A DNA stretch of 64,000 nt from assembly GCA_016793885.1 (NCBI GenBank), contig JAEUHE010000031.1:38185-102184 (forward strand). The letters run 5' to 3'. The position numbers and the translations under genes were made by a program. The stretch comes from Verrucomicrobiales bacterium. GTDB lineage: Bacteria; Verrucomicrobiota; Verrucomicrobiia; Limisphaerales; UBA11320. The notes beneath the pieces are model-generated. The model saw only the letters and a list, made by a program, of their open reading frames with translations, ran no database searches and was not told where the DNA came from. Numbering within the stretch: position 1 is the first letter of the stretch; each line of letters begins with the position of its first letter. This document shows, in pieces, positions 25,847 through 37,310 of this stretch.

Positions 25847-26830
25847 ATGTCAGAACGTTGGATACATTTGGCGCGAAACGGGGAACCGCTCGGGCGAGTT
25901 CCCATCGAAGAATTAGCCGAACTCGTGGACTCGGGCTTCCTCCGTCCCGAGGACGACTACTGGGAAACGGGAATGACGGACTGGCGCCCCATCCATCTCC
26001 TTCCCCAACTTCGGGTGCAAGCCGATGCCACCTCGGTCTGGAAGCGCGAAGCCAAGAACGCCATGGCCGAGGCTGCCGGCCTTCTGGCGCGGGGCACGGC
26101 CAAACTCGCGGAAGGGGCGCGCAGCCTGGCCGCCCAAGGTTCCGCCCGATCGCACGAGGCAACCGCCCGTCTCCTGGCCGATTACACCCCTGTCGTCAAG
26201 GATCTGGCCGGCAAACTCGTGGAGACGAAGCCCTTCCTGATGGCCAATTCCGCCCTCGAAAATGATGAGCTGATGGAGAAAGCCTTCGGCGCAGTCTATG
26301 ATCAGCTGCCCAAGGCCGTGAGCCGGTTCATCTCCGAGGAGGAGTTCATCACCTATTGCCTGCACAAGCGACGAGAACTGATCGGGCAGCCGGCCGATGG
26401 GAACCCGGCCTCCCCCCCGCCTCCAACTCGCCGATTCCGGCTTTCCCACATGCGTCTGTTGGTCAGCGACTTTGAACAGTCCCTGGAGTTCTACCGCAAT
26501 CGTCTGGGCCTGGGAGTTCGATTTCAGGAGGAGGGAATCTACGCGGAACTCGACACCGGCGCGGCTGTGCTCGCGCTCTTCCACCGGGATTTCATGGCGG
26601 AAGCCCTCCAGGTCAGCGCGCCCCACGATCAAGCACTCCCGCTACAGCGTCCTGTGGTGGTGCTTTCGGTGGAGGATATCGACGCCGTGTACGTCAGCAT
26701 GAAAGAGTCGGGTCTGGAATTCCTGACCGCCCCGGAAGACCGGCCGCATTGGGGTGTTCGAACCGCCCATTTGCTGGATCCGGAAGGCAACCTCATCGAG
26801 CTCAACAGCCCGATTGGACAGCCTCGCTAG
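25847..26830 (+). CDS. GYF_2-domain / VOC (glyoxalase-like) fusion protein
   Basis: A 327-residue protein with three parts. Residues 1-52 form a GYF_2 (DUF4339) domain (RWIHLARNGEPLGRVPIEEL ... YWETGMTDWRPIHLL), a small module thought to bind partners. Residues about 60-180 are mostly helical and Ala/Lys/Glu-rich, with EEEFITYCLHKRRELIG at the end. Residues about 200-320 form a VOC domain with two beta-alpha-beta-beta-beta halves (HMRLLVSDFEQSLEFYRNRL, then VEDIDAVYVSMKESGLEFL and HLLDPEGNLIELNSP). VOC metal ligands His205-like and the late Glu (NLIELNS) are visible; whether the set is complete needs a model. No signal peptide. It may be a dioxygenase/isomerase-like enzyme or a small-molecule-binding protein with a docking domain. 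Confidence 0.85.
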   Translation: MSERWIHLARNGEPLGRVPIEELAELVDSGFLRPEDDYWETGMTDWRPIHLLPQLRVQADATSVWKREAKNAMAEAAGLLARGTAKLAEGARSLAAQGSARSHEATARLLADYTPVVKDLAGKLVETKPFLMANSALENDELMEKAFGAVYDQLPKAVSRFISEEEFITYCLHKRRELIGQPADGNPASPPPPTRRFRLSHMRLLVSDFEQSLEFYRNRLGLGVRFQEEGIYAELDTGAAVLALFHRDFMAEALQVSAPHDQALPLQRPVVVLSVEDIDAVYVSMKESGLEFLTAPEDRPHWGVRTAHLLDPEGNLIELNSPIGQPR

Positions 26831-26918
26831 GAGCAACCACCGTCGAGGCTATGGCACGGCTCTTGTGAAAGGCGGCAGCATCGCCCGAGCGGATCTTCTC
26901 CGAGCCCCCTCGGACATC

Positions 26919-26945
26919 GCGTCCTTTGCGTCCTTGGCGGTTCAA
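26919..26945 (+). repeat. 9-bp-phased intergenic element, copy D
   Basis: Units gcgtccttt, gcgtccttg, gcggttcaa, in the convergent gap between the GYF_2-VOC gene and acs. Same layout as copy C. Confidence 0.75.
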
Positions 26946-26971
26946 CTCCACAGCCGTCTGGCACTGGTCTT

Positions 26972-26998
26972 CTCTGCGCCCCTTCCCGTCTCTGCGGT
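26972..26998 (+). repeat. 9-bp-phased intergenic element, copy E
   Basis: Units ctctgcgcc, ccttcccgt, ctctgcggt, 27 bp after copy D. It is the most diverged copy but keeps the 9-bp step and the ending GCGGT. Confidence 0.45.
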
Positions 26999-27053
26999 GC
27001 CACTGATGCCCCGTTCATGCGAAACCAGTCGGGATGGACTCACCTGACCGCCG

Positions 27054-27082
27054 GGCCGAGGGTATGCCAGTCACCCTCAGCC
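27054..27082 (-). terminator. Stem-loop after acs
   Basis: ggccgagggt (27054-27063) pairs with accctcagcc (27073-27082) over 10 bp with one G-T wobble on one strand, loop 9 nt. It starts 14 bp after the acs stop on the minus strand and lies in the convergent gap. There is no clear T-run, so it could be a transcript-end stabiliser instead of an intrinsic terminator. Confidence 0.4.
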
Positions 27083-27095
27083 CCGCCTGCTTAAG

Positions 27096-29108
27096 TTAGT
27101 CGTCCGCAGACCCCAATTTCGCGAGCACGCTGAGATCCTCCAGGGTGGTCGTATCCCCCTTGATCTCGACGCCCGCAGCGACCTGCTTCAGCAAGCGACG
27201 CATGATTTTTCCAGAACGGGTCTTCGGAAGCGCCTCGGCGAAGCGGATGTCATCGGGCTTCGCCACCGGACCAATCTCCTTCCCGACGTGTTGTCGCAGC
27301 TCCTCGCGCAACTCAGGCCGGGCAATCACGCCCGTTTTCAAAGTGACGAAAGCTACCAGCGCCTGACCTTTGAGCTGGTCGGGACGTCCCACCACCGCGG
27401 CCTCGGCAACGGAGATATGACTCACCAGCGCGCTTTCCACCTCCGCAGTGCCGATACGGTGGCCGGCTACGTTGAGAACATCGTCGATGCGACCGACGAT
27501 CCAGAAGTATCCATCCTTGTCCTGGCGACATCCGTCGCCCGTGAAATACGAGCCTTTCACCTCAGTCCAATACACTTCTTTGTAGCGCTGAGGATCTCCC
27601 CAAAGCCCGCGCAACATGCTGGGCCAGGGCTTACGAATGACCAATTTGCCGCCGCTGTTCCGGGCAACTGCCTTGCCCTGGTCATCCACCACTTCCGGCA
27701 GAATCCCGAAAAACGGCCGGGTTGCTGAACCTGGCTTGGTGGGGGTCACCCCCGGCAAAGGCGTGATCAAAATGCTACCGGTCTCCGTCTGCCACCACGT
27801 GTCAACGATCGGACAGCGCTTCTTGCCGATCACCTCATGATACCACATCCAGGCCTCAGGGTTGATCGGCTCGCCGACGCTACCGAGCAGGCGCAACGAA
27901 CTCAGATCGTGTTTCGCCGGCCACTCATCGCCCCACTTCATGAAGGCGCGAATCGCCGTCGGCGCCGTATACAAGACGGAGACCCGATACTTCTCAATGA
28001 TCCGCCAGAAGCGATCCGGCTCCGGATGGTTTGGAGCGCCCTCATACATCAAGCTGGTCGCGCCATTCGCCAGCGGTCCATAAACGACATAGCTGTGTCC
28101 CGTCACCCAGCCGATATCTGCAGTGCACCAATACACATCGGTGTCCTTCAAATCGAAGACATACCGAGTGGTCAGTTTGGAGCCTAGCAGGTAGCCTGCC
28201 GTGGAGTGGAGAATCCCCTTGGGCTTGCCGGTGGAACCGCTGGTGTAGAGAATGAACAGTGGCGCTTCACTGTCCATTTTCTCCGCGGGACAAACCGAGT
28301 TCACATACTCCAATTCCCGATGCCACCAGTAGTCACGACCTTCTTGGAAGTGAACTTCCTGGGCAGTGCGGCGCACCACAATCACTTTTTCGATCGTCTT
28401 CGCCAAGCGCTGACCTTGCGCGTCCTTCAGGAGGAGCGCATCGTCGACATTCTTCTTCAGGGGAACCACGGAACCACGACGAAACCCGCCGTCCGAAGTG
28501 ATCACCATTTTGGCGCCACAATCCTGAACGCGATCCGCGACCGACTGAGCGCTGAAGCCGCCGAAAACCACCGAGTGGACCACCCCGATGCGCGTGCAGG
28601 CGAGCATTGCGATGGCCGCTTCCGGAATCATCGGTAGATAAATGATCACCCGATCGCCGGCCTTCATTCCGTGCCGCTTCAGCACATTGGCGAAACGACA
28701 AACCTCCCGATGCAGCTGCCGATAGGTCAACACCCGTTCTTCGCCGGGCTTACCGTCCGCTGCCGGTTCCCCTTCCCAAATGAGGGCAGCCTTGTTGGCC
28801 GTCGGGGTGTCCAGATGCCGATCGAGGCAGTTGACGCTCACGTTCAGCTGGCCACCTACAAACCATTTCGCAAACGGCTCCTTCCACTGCAGCACCTTTT
28901 TGAAGGACTTGCTCCACACCAGTTCCTGCTTGGCCATCCGACCCCAGAACTTGTCCGGAGACTTGATCGATTCGCGGTAGAGCTTTTCATAAGCGGCCTC
29001 AGATCCGATGTGCGCGGCCTTGGAGAAGGATTTGGACGGCTTAAATTTCCTAGATTCCTGCAGAACCGAGGTAAAGTTGTTCGTGGGAGCTTGAGATTTT
29101 GCGGCCAT
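27096..29108 (-). CDS. acs: Acetyl-CoA synthetase (AMP-forming)
   Basis: Activates acetate to acetyl-CoA through acetyl-AMP, in the cytoplasm. The 670-residue product has the AMP-binding P-loop [14 protein letters not shown] (about residue 288), the acetate-pocket Trp motif [16 protein letters not shown] (about 440), [20 protein letters not shown] (about 525) and the C-terminal [14 protein letters not shown] with the catalytic Lys at about 634, which in homologues is controlled by acetylation. N-terminal [20 protein letters not shown] and [17 protein letters not shown] are typical of true Acs. It is monocistronic and divergent from the histidine kinase gene. Confidence 0.96.
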   Translation of the reverse strand: MAAKSQAPTNNFTSVLQESRKFKPSKSFSKAAHIGSEAAYEKLYRESIKSPDKFWGRMAKQELVWSKSFKKVLQWKEPFAKWFVGGQLNVSVNCLDRHLDTPTANKAALIWEGEPAADGKPGEERVLTYRQLHREVCRFANVLKRHGMKAGDRVIIYLPMIPEAAIAMLACTRIGVVHSVVFGGFSAQSVADRVQDCGAKMVITSDGGFRRGSVVPLKKNVDDALLLKDAQGQRLAKTIEKVIVVRRTAQEVHFQEGRDYWWHRELEYVNSVCPAEKMDSEAPLFILYTSGSTGKPKGILHSTAGYLLGSKLTTRYVFDLKDTDVYWCTADIGWVTGHSYVVYGPLANGATSLMYEGAPNHPEPDRFWRIIEKYRVSVLYTAPTAIRAFMKWGDEWPAKHDLSSLRLLGSVGEPINPEAWMWYHEVIGKKRCPIVDTWWQTETGSILITPLPGVTPTKPGSATRPFFGILPEVVDDQGKAVARNSGGKLVIRKPWPSMLRGLWGDPQRYKEVYWTEVKGSYFTGDGCRQDKDGYFWIVGRIDDVLNVAGHRIGTAEVESALVSHISVAEAAVVGRPDQLKGQALVAFVTLKTGVIARPELREELRQHVGKEIGPVAKPDDIRFAEALPKTRSGKIMRRLLKQVAAGVEIKGDTTTLEDLSVLAKLGSADD

Positions 29109-29259
29109 AAAATCGGTATTAAGTGGGGCGATTGTAGGAACCTACCGGCCAGCGTCAAGGGCTGTCCCTGCCGGCTCGCAGTTCTGCTTGTCCTCGAAGG
29201 CCCTAAACGACTACTCTCGCGATGCCCAATTCAGTCGGAAACCGAATCTATTTTGCTCT

Positions 29260-32200
29260 ATGACGGCTAGAATCTCACTCATCGCCGCGACGGTGATCTC
29301 CCTGGCGATTCTTCTAGCCGTGGCCACTTCCGCCCAAGAACTCACCACTCAAGGGCCGTCCCACATCCTGACGACCACGGCCTCGGTCCAGAGCCTGTCC
29401 AAAGCAGAGGCGGACCTTTCGCCTCCGGTCCGAATTGAAGGAACCGTCAGCTTCTCACATCCCGCCTGGAGGATCCTCTTCCTGCAAGATGACACCGGAG
29501 GTATCTTCTGTGATCCTTTGATATCCGACAAGATTCCTGAGCCCGGGACCCGACTGGTGGTGCATGGCCTGGCGGCCAATGGATCTTTTCTGCCCTACGT
29601 CAACCTTCATCGAATGGAAGTGCTCGGCAAGTCGGATGTCTGGCCGCCCGCCCGCCCGGCCAGAGCGGCCGAGCTTTGGCGGGGACAGCATGATGCCGGT
29701 TTGGTAAGGGTACGGGGATACATCAGCTCCGTAACATCCGTCACCAATCCTCTGCCACTCACAGCGATCCAGCTGATCAGTGAGGGCCTTCCCGTGGAGG
29801 TTCGAATCTTGGGCAATGACGTCCTCGATGCGAAGCCTCAACCGAGCGCCTGGGTCGAGGTGGAGGGTGTTTTTGGGCCCACCGCAGACGCACAGCGTCG
29901 AGTGAACAGGGTCATGATCCAGCTGGCGCGCCCCGAGCAGTTCAAAGTCTTGAAAAGCGCCGCCCAAATGCTGGCAGCGCTGCCAACTACCCCCCTTCAT
30001 CACTTCTCGACGAACACCGGTCCGCAAGAGAACACCCTGGTTCGAGTCCAGGGCGTGGTCAGCCTGGCCGAGACCAACGGCATCTACCTGGTCAACTCCG
30101 AGAACGGAGTGCATGTTCACGCCCCCGCTGGGTTACGCCTGGCCCGACGCGAGGCGGTGGAACTCACCGCCCTCGTCATCCCATCAGCCCGGGAGACACA
30201 GCTACAACTGGTCCAACTTCTTTCGCGGACGCCAGGCACTCTCCCCATCCCCACGCCAATGCCGGCACGGGAACTCTCGGAGTGGAGCCGCTACGGCCAG
30301 CAGGTTCGGGTGGAGGGTGAGTTTCTTCACAGCAGCCCGGAACCGGATGGCTGGCTGTTGGTGATGCGTGATCAGGGCAAGAGCTTTGAAGTCCAACTGC
30401 GGTTCAACCCCAACGGGCTCCTTTCTCACCTCCAAAGCGGGATGCGACTTCAGGTCTCCGGCACTCTCCGCCTGATCACCTCGAGCACGTCGGAGGGACC
30501 CGTAGCCCGTATCCTGGTGGCCGACGAGCAGGACCTGATCGTGTTGACGCCGCCACCCTGGCCTCTGCATCTCACCCTCCTGGTCGTCAGTCTCCTCTCC
30601 GCAGCGCTCGCCATTGGTCTGGTGGCCCTCGGGTTGGCGCACCGCGGTCTGCGCGCTTCCAACCGCCGGGCGGCTGATGCGGAAATCGCCCTCCGGAAGC
30701 TCAACTCTGAACTCGAGAAGCGAATCATCGAGCGAACCGCCGAGCACCAATCCAGCGAAGCACGCTTCCGGACGCTGGTGGAAAGCACCGACGTGATCCT
30801 GTGGGAACACGACCCCACCGCCAAGCATTGTAAATACGTTTCCCCACAGGCCGCGCGGCTCGGATATCCGCTGGGGGATTGGACCCAGCCCGACTTTTGG
30901 CGCACGCACTTGCATCCCGAGGATCGCGAACACGCCCAGGCCGTCAGCGCCACCGAAATCGCGGCGGGGCGGAGCCATCGCATCCAATACCGCATGCTCG
31001 ACGCCCGGGGAGAATCCGTCTGGATCGACGATCTCGTAACCTGCACCACCCGCCCCGACGGTTCTCGAATTGTGCGCGGCGTGATGACCGACATCACGGA
31101 TCGGAAGCGAATCGAGGAGGACCTGGTCATTCGCGAGGAGCGACTCCGACTGGCGTTGGAATCCACGGACTGCGGAGTATTCGACAATGACCTGGTCAAC
31201 GGCCGACTGCATCTCTCGTCGACTCTCAAGCGGCTCCTCGGGCTGGAGGCGGAGATTCCTCTGGAGGCGAATCAGATCGCCCACCTTATCCACCCGCAAG
31301 ACATCCAACTGGTGGCCGCGGCCGCCGGACGAGCACGCGATCCCAAAGGTGATGGTGTCTTCCTGAAGGAATGTCGGGTCATCCTCCCGAATGGGAGCAT
31401 CCGCTGGCTGGCCGCCCGGTCGCAGACCTTTTTTTCCAATGAGGGGGGATTGCGGCGGGCAACCCGCGTCACCGGGGTGGTACGGGACGTGACCGAAAAC
31501 CGAACGGCGGAGAATGCCCTGCGCGAAAGCGAGGAACGCTTCGCCCGCGCATTCCATGCCAGCCCCGCGATCATTGTCATTACCCGCCGCTCGGATCACC
31601 GCATCATCGATGTCAACAATCGTTACACCGAAGTGATGGGCTACACCCGCGAGGAAACGATCGGAAAGACCTCCCTCGAGATGGGTTTCTATGTCGACCT
31701 CTCCAAACGCAGGCTGATCATCGAAACCGCGGAGGCTGGACGAGCCATCCGCGATCTCGAATGCAGCTACCGAGATAAGTTCGGCCGGTATCTGACCATG
31801 CTCACCTCGGTCGAGAACATCATGGTCAAAGGGGAGGATTCGCTGTTGGCTTTCTGCCACGACATCACCCGCAGAAAACGCACGGAGGATGCCCTGAGAG
31901 CCCTGGTGTCGCGACGCTCGCTCAATCCAGGGGACACCTTCTTCACCCGACTCGCACGAAGTCTCGCCGAGATTTTCCAAACCAAAATCGCCCTGGTGGC
32001 CGAGAAGCCCAACAAGGACTCTGGGGAGGTGGCGACGCTGGGCGTTTGTCTGGGCGGAAAAACGGAGGCCAATTTTAGGAAACAGATCAACGACACACCC
32101 TGCGCCGAGGTTTTCAAGGAAGGCATCAAACTGGTTGCGAGCCGCCTCCCCGAGCGTTTTCCCAAGGATGAACTACTGAGCAAACTTGGAGCCGAAAGCT

Positions 32201-33969
32201 ACTTTGGAATCGCGGTGCGCGACAGCCAGGAGCAGCCCATCGGACTGCTGGCCATCGTCCACGACGCCCCGCTCCAGGTTTCTCCCGAGAACGAGCCGAT
32301 CCTCAGGCTGTTCGCCGAGGTTGCGGGCGTCGAGATGGAGCGGGCCCGGGCCCTGGAGGCGATCCGATCCGCCGAGGCCCGCTTCCGCTCGGCCATCGAG
32401 CACTCGTTCGAATGCATCGTCATGGCAAACCACGAGATGACCTGCACCTATGTGAGTCCCGGGGTGCAGCGAATTTTGGGGTATTCGCCCCAGGACATCG
32501 TCGGCCGCCGCTTGGTGACATTGCTCTGGCCCGAAGATCAGCCAGCCGCGGAAGACCACTACCACCAACTCTTGCTGGAGCCGGAGGCCCACGCCGAGAT
32601 TGAACTTCGGGCACGTCACCAGGACGGCGCCTGCCGCTGGATTCAGATGTCCGACACCAACCGGCTGCAGGACCCCAATCTAAAGGCGATTGTTTCCAAC
32701 CTGCGCGACGTGACCGAGCGCAAGGAGGCCGACCAGGCTCGAAGAAACCTGGAGGTTCAACTTCGGCAGTCCCAGAAGATGGAAGCCATCGGAACCCTGG
32801 CCGGGGGGATCGCCCACGATTTCAATAACATGCTGGGGATCATCATCGGCCAAAGCGAACTGGCTCGTCATCATCTTCTCGATCTCAACGCGGAGGCGTC
32901 CGACTGCCTCGGACACGTGCTGCAAGCCAGCCACCGCGCCAAGGAACTCGTGCGCCAGATCCTGACCTTCAGCCGGCGTGAGGAGTTCCAGCGCACCCTA
33001 CTTCATCCGGAGAGCATCCTTGGGGAAACGCTGAATTTGCTTCGCTCGACTCTGCCGGCCTCGATCGAGGTCTCCCTGAACATCCACTCGCCGGTGCCGA
33101 CCATCTACGGTAACAGCACCCTGATTCAGCAGATCGTAGTCAATCTGGCCACCAATGCAGCCCAGGCCATCGGCGACCGCAAGGGTCGGGTAAGCATCGT
33201 GCTCCGCGAGCGCCAGGTCAGGACGGCCGGTCTTCTCCAGAATCCAGAACTCTCACCAGGCAACTACGTCGAGCTGTCCGTGGAGGACAACGGCCCGGGC
33301 ATCGAACCAGCGCTGCTGGATCGGGTCTTCGAGCCGTTCTTCACCACCAAAGGTCCGGGCGAAGGCACAGGTCTTGGGCTATCAGTGGTCCACGGCATCG
33401 TTCAAGCCCACGATGGCACCATCCACGTTGCGAGCCACCTTGGCTCCGGAACGCGCTTCACTATCCACCTGCCCGCGACCCATGCGGTTCCTGAAACTTT
33501 CTCTAGCCCAAGCTCACCCTCATCGAATCCGTTCGTGCCGGGTTCGGAGCGAATCCTGCTCATCGATGATGAACCTTCTCTGCTCAAACTGGGAGAGTGG
33601 GTACTGAGGCGTTCCGGATATCAGGTGCACGCGTTCCTCAACCCCAATGAGGCGCTGGATCTATTCCGCGCCTCGCCGAGAAGTTTCGACTTGGTCATCA
33701 CGGACTACTCCATGCCGGGCACCTCCGGGGTGGACCTTGCTCTCTCCATGCGAGAACTCCGCGCCGACGTGCCCATGCTCATCTGCACGGGATATGGAGC
33801 AGGGCTAACGACCGAGAAGGCTCGTCGCATGGGCTTTCGCGCCGTTCTGCAAAAACCGCTCGAGATCGCGGAGTTCAGCCGGGCAGTCCGACTCGCGCTG
33901 GATGATCCCGCCGGAACTGCGGTGGAGATGAGCTCGGAGCGGGCTGCACTCAACCTAGAGCCAGTTTAG
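29260..33969 (+). CDS. Multi-PAS hybrid histidine kinase with exported OB-like sensor region
   Basis: A 1569-residue membrane sensor kinase. Start at the ATG at 29260, giving a signal peptide/TM (about 3-24); the frame itself opens at 29188. Order of parts: extracytoplasmic region about 30-430 with three or four OB-like repeats ([54 protein letters not shown]); membrane segment about 432-460; PAS at about 498-620, 625-752 and 756-878; a GAF-like region about 884-1030; PAS about 1037-1163; HisKA with His about 1185 in [11 protein letters not shown]; HATPase_c about 1284-1404 ([23 protein letters not shown]); and a receiver domain about 1429-1545 with phospho-Asp about 1482 (VITDYSMPG). It can autophosphorylate and pass phosphate to its own receiver. 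No output regulator is adjacent; the signal is unknown. Confidence 0.93.
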   Translation: MTARISLIAATVISLAILLAVATSAQELTTQGPSHILTTTASVQSLSKAEADLSPPVRIEGTVSFSHPAWRILFLQDDTGGIFCDPLISDKIPEPGTRLVVHGLAANGSFLPYVNLHRMEVLGKSDVWPPARPARAAELWRGQHDAGLVRVRGYISSVTSVTNPLPLTAIQLISEGLPVEVRILGNDVLDAKPQPSAWVEVEGVFGPTADAQRRVNRVMIQLARPEQFKVLKSAAQMLAALPTTPLHHFSTNTGPQENTLVRVQGVVSLAETNGIYLVNSENGVHVHAPAGLRLARREAVELTALVIPSARETQLQLVQLLSRTPGTLPIPTPMPARELSEWSRYGQQVRVEGEFLHSSPEPDGWLLVMRDQGKSFEVQLRFNPNGLLSHLQSGMRLQVSGTLRLITSSTSEGPVARILVADEQDLIVLTPPPWPLHLTLLVVSLLSAALAIGLVALGLAHRGLRASNRRAADAEIALRKLNSELEKRIIERTAEHQSSEARFRTLVESTDVILWEHDPTAKHCKYVSPQAARLGYPLGDWTQPDFWRTHLHPEDREHAQAVSATEIAAGRSHRIQYRMLDARGESVWIDDLVTCTTRPDGSRIVRGVMTDITDRKRIEEDLVIREERLRLALESTDCGVFDNDLVNGRLHLSSTLKRLLGLEAEIPLEANQIAHLIHPQDIQLVAAAAGRARDPKGDGVFLKECRVILPNGSIRWLAARSQTFFSNEGGLRRATRVTGVVRDVTENRTAENALRESEERFARAFHASPAIIVITRRSDHRIIDVNNRYTEVMGYTREETIGKTSLEMGFYVDLSKRRLIIETAEAGRAIRDLECSYRDKFGRYLTMLTSVENIMVKGEDSLLAFCHDITRRKRTEDALRALVSRRSLNPGDTFFTRLARSLAEIFQTKIALVAEKPNKDSGEVATLGVCLGGKTEANFRKQINDTPCAEVFKEGIKLVASRLPERFPKDELLSKLGAESYFGIAVRDSQEQPIGLLAIVHDAPLQVSPENEPILRLFAEVAGVEMERARALEAIRSAEARFRSAIEHSFECIVMANHEMTCTYVSPGVQRILGYSPQDIVGRRLVTLLWPEDQPAAEDHYHQLLLEPEAHAEIELRARHQDGACRWIQMSDTNRLQDPNLKAIVSNLRDVTERKEADQARRNLEVQLRQSQKMEAIGTLAGGIAHDFNNMLGIIIGQSELARHHLLDLNAEASDCLGHVLQASHRAKELVRQILTFSRREEFQRTLLHPESILGETLNLLRSTLPASIEVSLNIHSPVPTIYGNSTLIQQIVVNLATNAAQAIGDRKGRVSIVLRERQVRTAGLLQNPELSPGNYVELSVEDNGPGIEPALLDRVFEPFFTTKGPGEGTGLGLSVVHGIVQAHDGTIHVASHLGSGTRFTIHLPATHAVPETFSSPSSPSSNPFVPGSERILLIDDEPSLLKLGEWVLRRSGYQVHAFLNPNEALDLFRASPRSFDLVITDYSMPGTSGVDLALSMRELRADVPMLICTGYGAGLTTEKARRMGFRAVLQKPLEIAEFSRAVRLALDDPAGTAVEMSSERAALNLEPV

Positions 33970-34007
33970 CCGATGCACTCGCGGAGAGGAGCTTCGATTC
34001 AAAGGCA

Positions 34008-37000
34008 TCACTCAACCAATCCTTCGGCCGCCGAGTCGGCACGGGTGCCCGCAGAACTTGACGGAGTGACAGCCTGGAAGCTTGGCCGTCGCTCCCGAGG
34101 GGGGGATCGACGCAACCTCGAGGCTTCGGACGCGTCCGCGTCGGAGTCGGGCCGCCTCTCAAACCAGGCGTAGAGCACTGGCAGGAGGACCAAGGTGAGA
34201 AACGTCGAACTCAAAATCCCTCCGATCACCACTGTCGCAAGCGGACGCTGAACCTCCGCGCCAGCCCCGGTGGCAATTGCCATCGGAACGAATCCCAGCG
34301 CCGCCACAGCGGCAGTCATGATGACGGGCCGCAGCCGCGTCAGGGCCCCCTCCATGACGGCCTCCAGCAGCTCGAGGCCCTCTTCCCGAAGCTGATTGAA
34401 GTAGGTGATCATCACCAAGCCATTGAGCACCGCCACGCCGCTGAGCGCGATAAACCCCACGGCGGCAGTGATGCTGAAGGGCATGCCCCGCAGCCAGAGC
34501 GCCACAATCCCGCCGGTCAAAGCCAGGGGGATTCCCGTGGCGATCAAAAAGGTCTGCCGCAGGCTGCGAAACGCGGCAAAGATCAGCACCAGGATCAGCA
34601 CAAGTGCGGCGGGCACCACGACTAAAAGTCGGGCACGGGCCTTCTGAAGGTTCTCGAACTGACCTCCAAACTCGAAAGTGTATCCACCGGGAAACTGAAC
34701 CTGCTCCTTGATGCGAGCCACGCATTCGTGCACGAAGCCCTCCATGTCACGACCCTTCACGTTGACCATGAGTGCCACCCGACGCTGGGCGTTCTCGTGA
34801 CCGATGGGTTCCACGGTTTTGACGGTTGTCACCTCCACGATTTTTCCCAGGGGTACCAACCCATACTCGCCCACACGCACGGGGACCGCACGAATCTTGT
34901 CGATGTCGGATCGCTGGTCATCGGGAAGGCGAACCACAATGTCGCGGCGTCGATTCCCTTCGATCATGGTTCCCACTGTCTCCCCCCCGAGCGCAACCGA
35001 GACCGCGCGATTCACCTCCGAGGATGCTAGGTTTCTTCGCGCGAGCTCGCCCCGTCTCACGTTGAGCACCAAGGTGGAGTTGCGCCCGTTCACCTCCAAG
35101 GTCGCCTCACCACCCGGCACAGCCCCGATAATCGCTTTGGACTGCTCCGCCAAGCGCTCCAGAACGTCGTAGTCAGCCCCGTAGATCTTCATCGACAGCT
35201 CCGCCTTGCTTCCCTCCAGCATCTCGTTGAATCGCATCTCGATGGGTTGAGCAAACTCAAACTCGTGTCCGGGCACCTGGGCGTTTACTGCCTTCTCGAT
35301 CATCTCGCAGAGTTCCCGCTTGTTTTGCGGCCGGCCCTGTTGGCGAGACCATTCCCGTAGCGGTCGATAGAAAACGTAGAGATCATTCTCATTGGGGGCC
35401 ATCGGGTCCGTCGCCACTTCGCTGGTGCCGATCCGAGAAAAAACCCGAGTCACTTCGGGAAATTGCTCGAGAATAATCCGCTCCACCTTCAGCTCCCGTG
35501 CCAAGGATTCCTCCAAACTCATTCCCACCTCGCGATAGACCATCGCCGTGATGGCGCCTTCGTCCAGCTTGGGCACAAACTCCGCACCCAATCTCCCATA
35601 CAGGAGGATCGCGCCCGCGAACAATGCCATCGCCCCACCCACCGTCAACCAACGCAGGCGCAGGGCGTGAACCAGGCTCGTCCGATAGGCGGACCGTGCC
35701 AGGCGCATCAGAATGTTTTCTTTTTCTTCCACCCTCCCGACCAACACATAGCTGCAGAGCACCGGCATAAGACTGAGCGCCAGAAGTAGCGCGCCGCCCA
35801 GCGCCAACATCACGGTCAGAGCCATTGGGCGGAACATTTTCCCCTCAATTCCAGTCAAGGCCAATATAGGAACGTACACCAATGTGATGATCAGCACTCC
35901 GAAAAACATGGGATTGGCCACTTGCTTGCTCGCGCTTAGAACGGTATGGGATCGTTCCTCCGCGGTGAGCACACGACCCAGATGTTTCTGTCGATGGGCC
36001 AGCTGGCGAACAATGTTCTCCACCATCACCACCGCACCGTCGATGATCAGACCAAAATCGACGGCACCGAGACTCATCAGGTTTCCCGAGATCTCGTACC
36101 GAACCATGCCCGAGATGGCGAAAAGAAAGGAAAGCGGGATGGCCAGCGCCACAATCAGAGCAGCGCGCCAGTTCCCGAGAAGAGCCATCAGCACGACCAC
36201 GACGAGAACGGCGCCCTCAAACAGGTTTCGCTTTACCGTGTCGATGGTCCGGTCCACCAACTCTGACCGATCGTACACGGTGGTCAATTCCATGCCGCTC
36301 GGCAACTTCTCGCGAACGCCCTCAAGCCGTGGCAGCACGTCCTGACATACCACTCGGGCGTTCCGTCCGGAGAGCATCATCACCGTGCCCAGCACCACCT
36401 CCTGGCCGTCCATCGTCGCCGCCCCCGTGCGATACTTCGCCCCGACTGCCACCCGCGCCAGATCCTTGACCCGGAGCGGCGTGATGGCAGCTCCGAACTT
36501 CACCGGAAGCTCTGCGATCTCCTCCGGAGAGCCCACCCGTCCCACCGCGCGAATGGTTAATTGCTTGCCGTTCTTGCTCACGATCCCGCCGCCCGCATTC
36601 TCAACATTGCCGCGGATGACATCCGCCAGATCGGAGACGGTCATTCCGGCATTGCTCAGCGCGGCTAGATCAGGCTCCACGAGCACCTGACGCTGGTGAC
36701 CTCCGTTCGAGTTGATCTCAGCCACCCCCGCAACCTGACGCAGGAGGGGCTTCACGACGTATTCCTGCGCATCATAAAGTTCCATGAGTGCCTGTTGCTC
36801 GTCTGCCGGCCGGGCCGAGGCATCGGACTTCCAATGCAGGGTGTAATAGAAGATCTCTCCCAAGCCGGTGCTGATGGGAGCCAGCTGCGGTGCCACGCCC
36901 TCCGGAAGAGAGTCCACCACCGAGGTCAAGCGTTCCCCGACCAACTGGCGAGCCCGATAAATATCAGTGCCTTCATCGAAGGTCAGAGTCACCTGCGATA

Positions 37001-37268
37001 AGCCGAATTTGGTGAGCGACCGCATGTCGCTCACGCCGGGCAGACCCTGCATCTCCAGCTCGATGGCCCGGGTAACGGCTTTTTCCGATTCCTCGGGGGC
37101 CATGACGGGAACCTCGGTGTTGATTTGGACTTGGACCCCGGTCAGGTCCGGCACGGCGTCAATAGGCAGCTGAAAGGCCGACCAGAGGCCACCGGCAAAC
37201 AAGGCGCAGGTCAGCAGAAGCACAACCCCGCGCTGGCGCATGGAGAATTCAAGAATGCGATCGATCAT
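34008..37268 (-). CDS. czcA: Heavy-metal efflux RND transporter, CzcA/CusA family
   Basis: Inner-membrane proton-driven pump of the HME-RND family, 1086 residues. It starts MIDRILEFSMRQRGVVLLL (first membrane helix), has the porter region PDLTGVQVQINTEVPVMAPE-like sequence typical of CzcA/CusA, and the proton-relay helix GAVDFGLIIDGAVVMVEN (about residue 400-417) with the two Asp and one Glu characteristic of HME-RND proteins. A second set of membrane helices follows about 860-1040 (GFIALSGVAVLNGLVMITYF). The last 60 residues are hydrophilic. Substrate (Cu/Ag versus Co/Zn/Cd/Ni) cannot be settled by eye. It follows the TolC-like gene by 42 bp. No periplasmic adaptor gene is nearby. Confidence 0.93.
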   Translation of the reverse strand: MIDRILEFSMRQRGVVLLLTCALFAGGLWSAFQLPIDAVPDLTGVQVQINTEVPVMAPEESEKAVTRAIELEMQGLPGVSDMRSLTKFGLSQVTLTFDEGTDIYRARQLVGERLTSVVDSLPEGVAPQLAPISTGLGEIFYYTLHWKSDASARPADEQQALMELYDAQEYVVKPLLRQVAGVAEINSNGGHQRQVLVEPDLAALSNAGMTVSDLADVIRGNVENAGGGIVSKNGKQLTIRAVGRVGSPEEIAELPVKFGAAITPLRVKDLARVAVGAKYRTGAATMDGQEVVLGTVMMLSGRNARVVCQDVLPRLEGVREKLPSGMELTTVYDRSELVDRTIDTVKRNLFEGAVLVVVVLMALLGNWRAALIVALAIPLSFLFAISGMVRYEISGNLMSLGAVDFGLIIDGAVVMVENIVRQLAHRQKHLGRVLTAEERSHTVLSASKQVANPMFFGVLIITLVYVPILALTGIEGKMFRPMALTVMLALGGALLLALSLMPVLCSYVLVGRVEEKENILMRLARSAYRTSLVHALRLRWLTVGGAMALFAGAILLYGRLGAEFVPKLDEGAITAMVYREVGMSLEESLARELKVERIILEQFPEVTRVFSRIGTSEVATDPMAPNENDLYVFYRPLREWSRQQGRPQNKRELCEMIEKAVNAQVPGHEFEFAQPIEMRFNEMLEGSKAELSMKIYGADYDVLERLAEQSKAIIGAVPGGEATLEVNGRNSTLVLNVRRGELARRNLASSEVNRAVSVALGGETVGTMIEGNRRRDIVVRLPDDQRSDIDKIRAVPVRVGEYGLVPLGKIVEVTTVKTVEPIGHENAQRRVALMVNVKGRDMEGFVHECVARIKEQVQFPGGYTFEFGGQFENLQKARARLLVVVPAALVLILVLIFAAFRSLRQTFLIATGIPLALTGGIVALWLRGMPFSITAAVGFIALSGVAVLNGLVMITYFNQLREEGLELLEAVMEGALTRLRPVIMTAAVAALGFVPMAIATGAGAEVQRPLATVVIGGILSSTFLTLVLLPVLYAWFERRPDSDADASEASRLRRSPPRERRPSFQAVTPSSSAGTRADSAAEGLVE

Positions 37269-37310
37269 GTCAGTTACATTGGAAAGGGTTTTGACGCAGT
37301 CTGGGCTGCT

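Noticed and set aside
30202..31980. 592-codon open frame antisense to the histidine kinase
   Set aside because: Shadow of the PAS region; sequence is Gly/Val/Arg-rich without domain signature, while the plus-strand frame has four clear PAS units.
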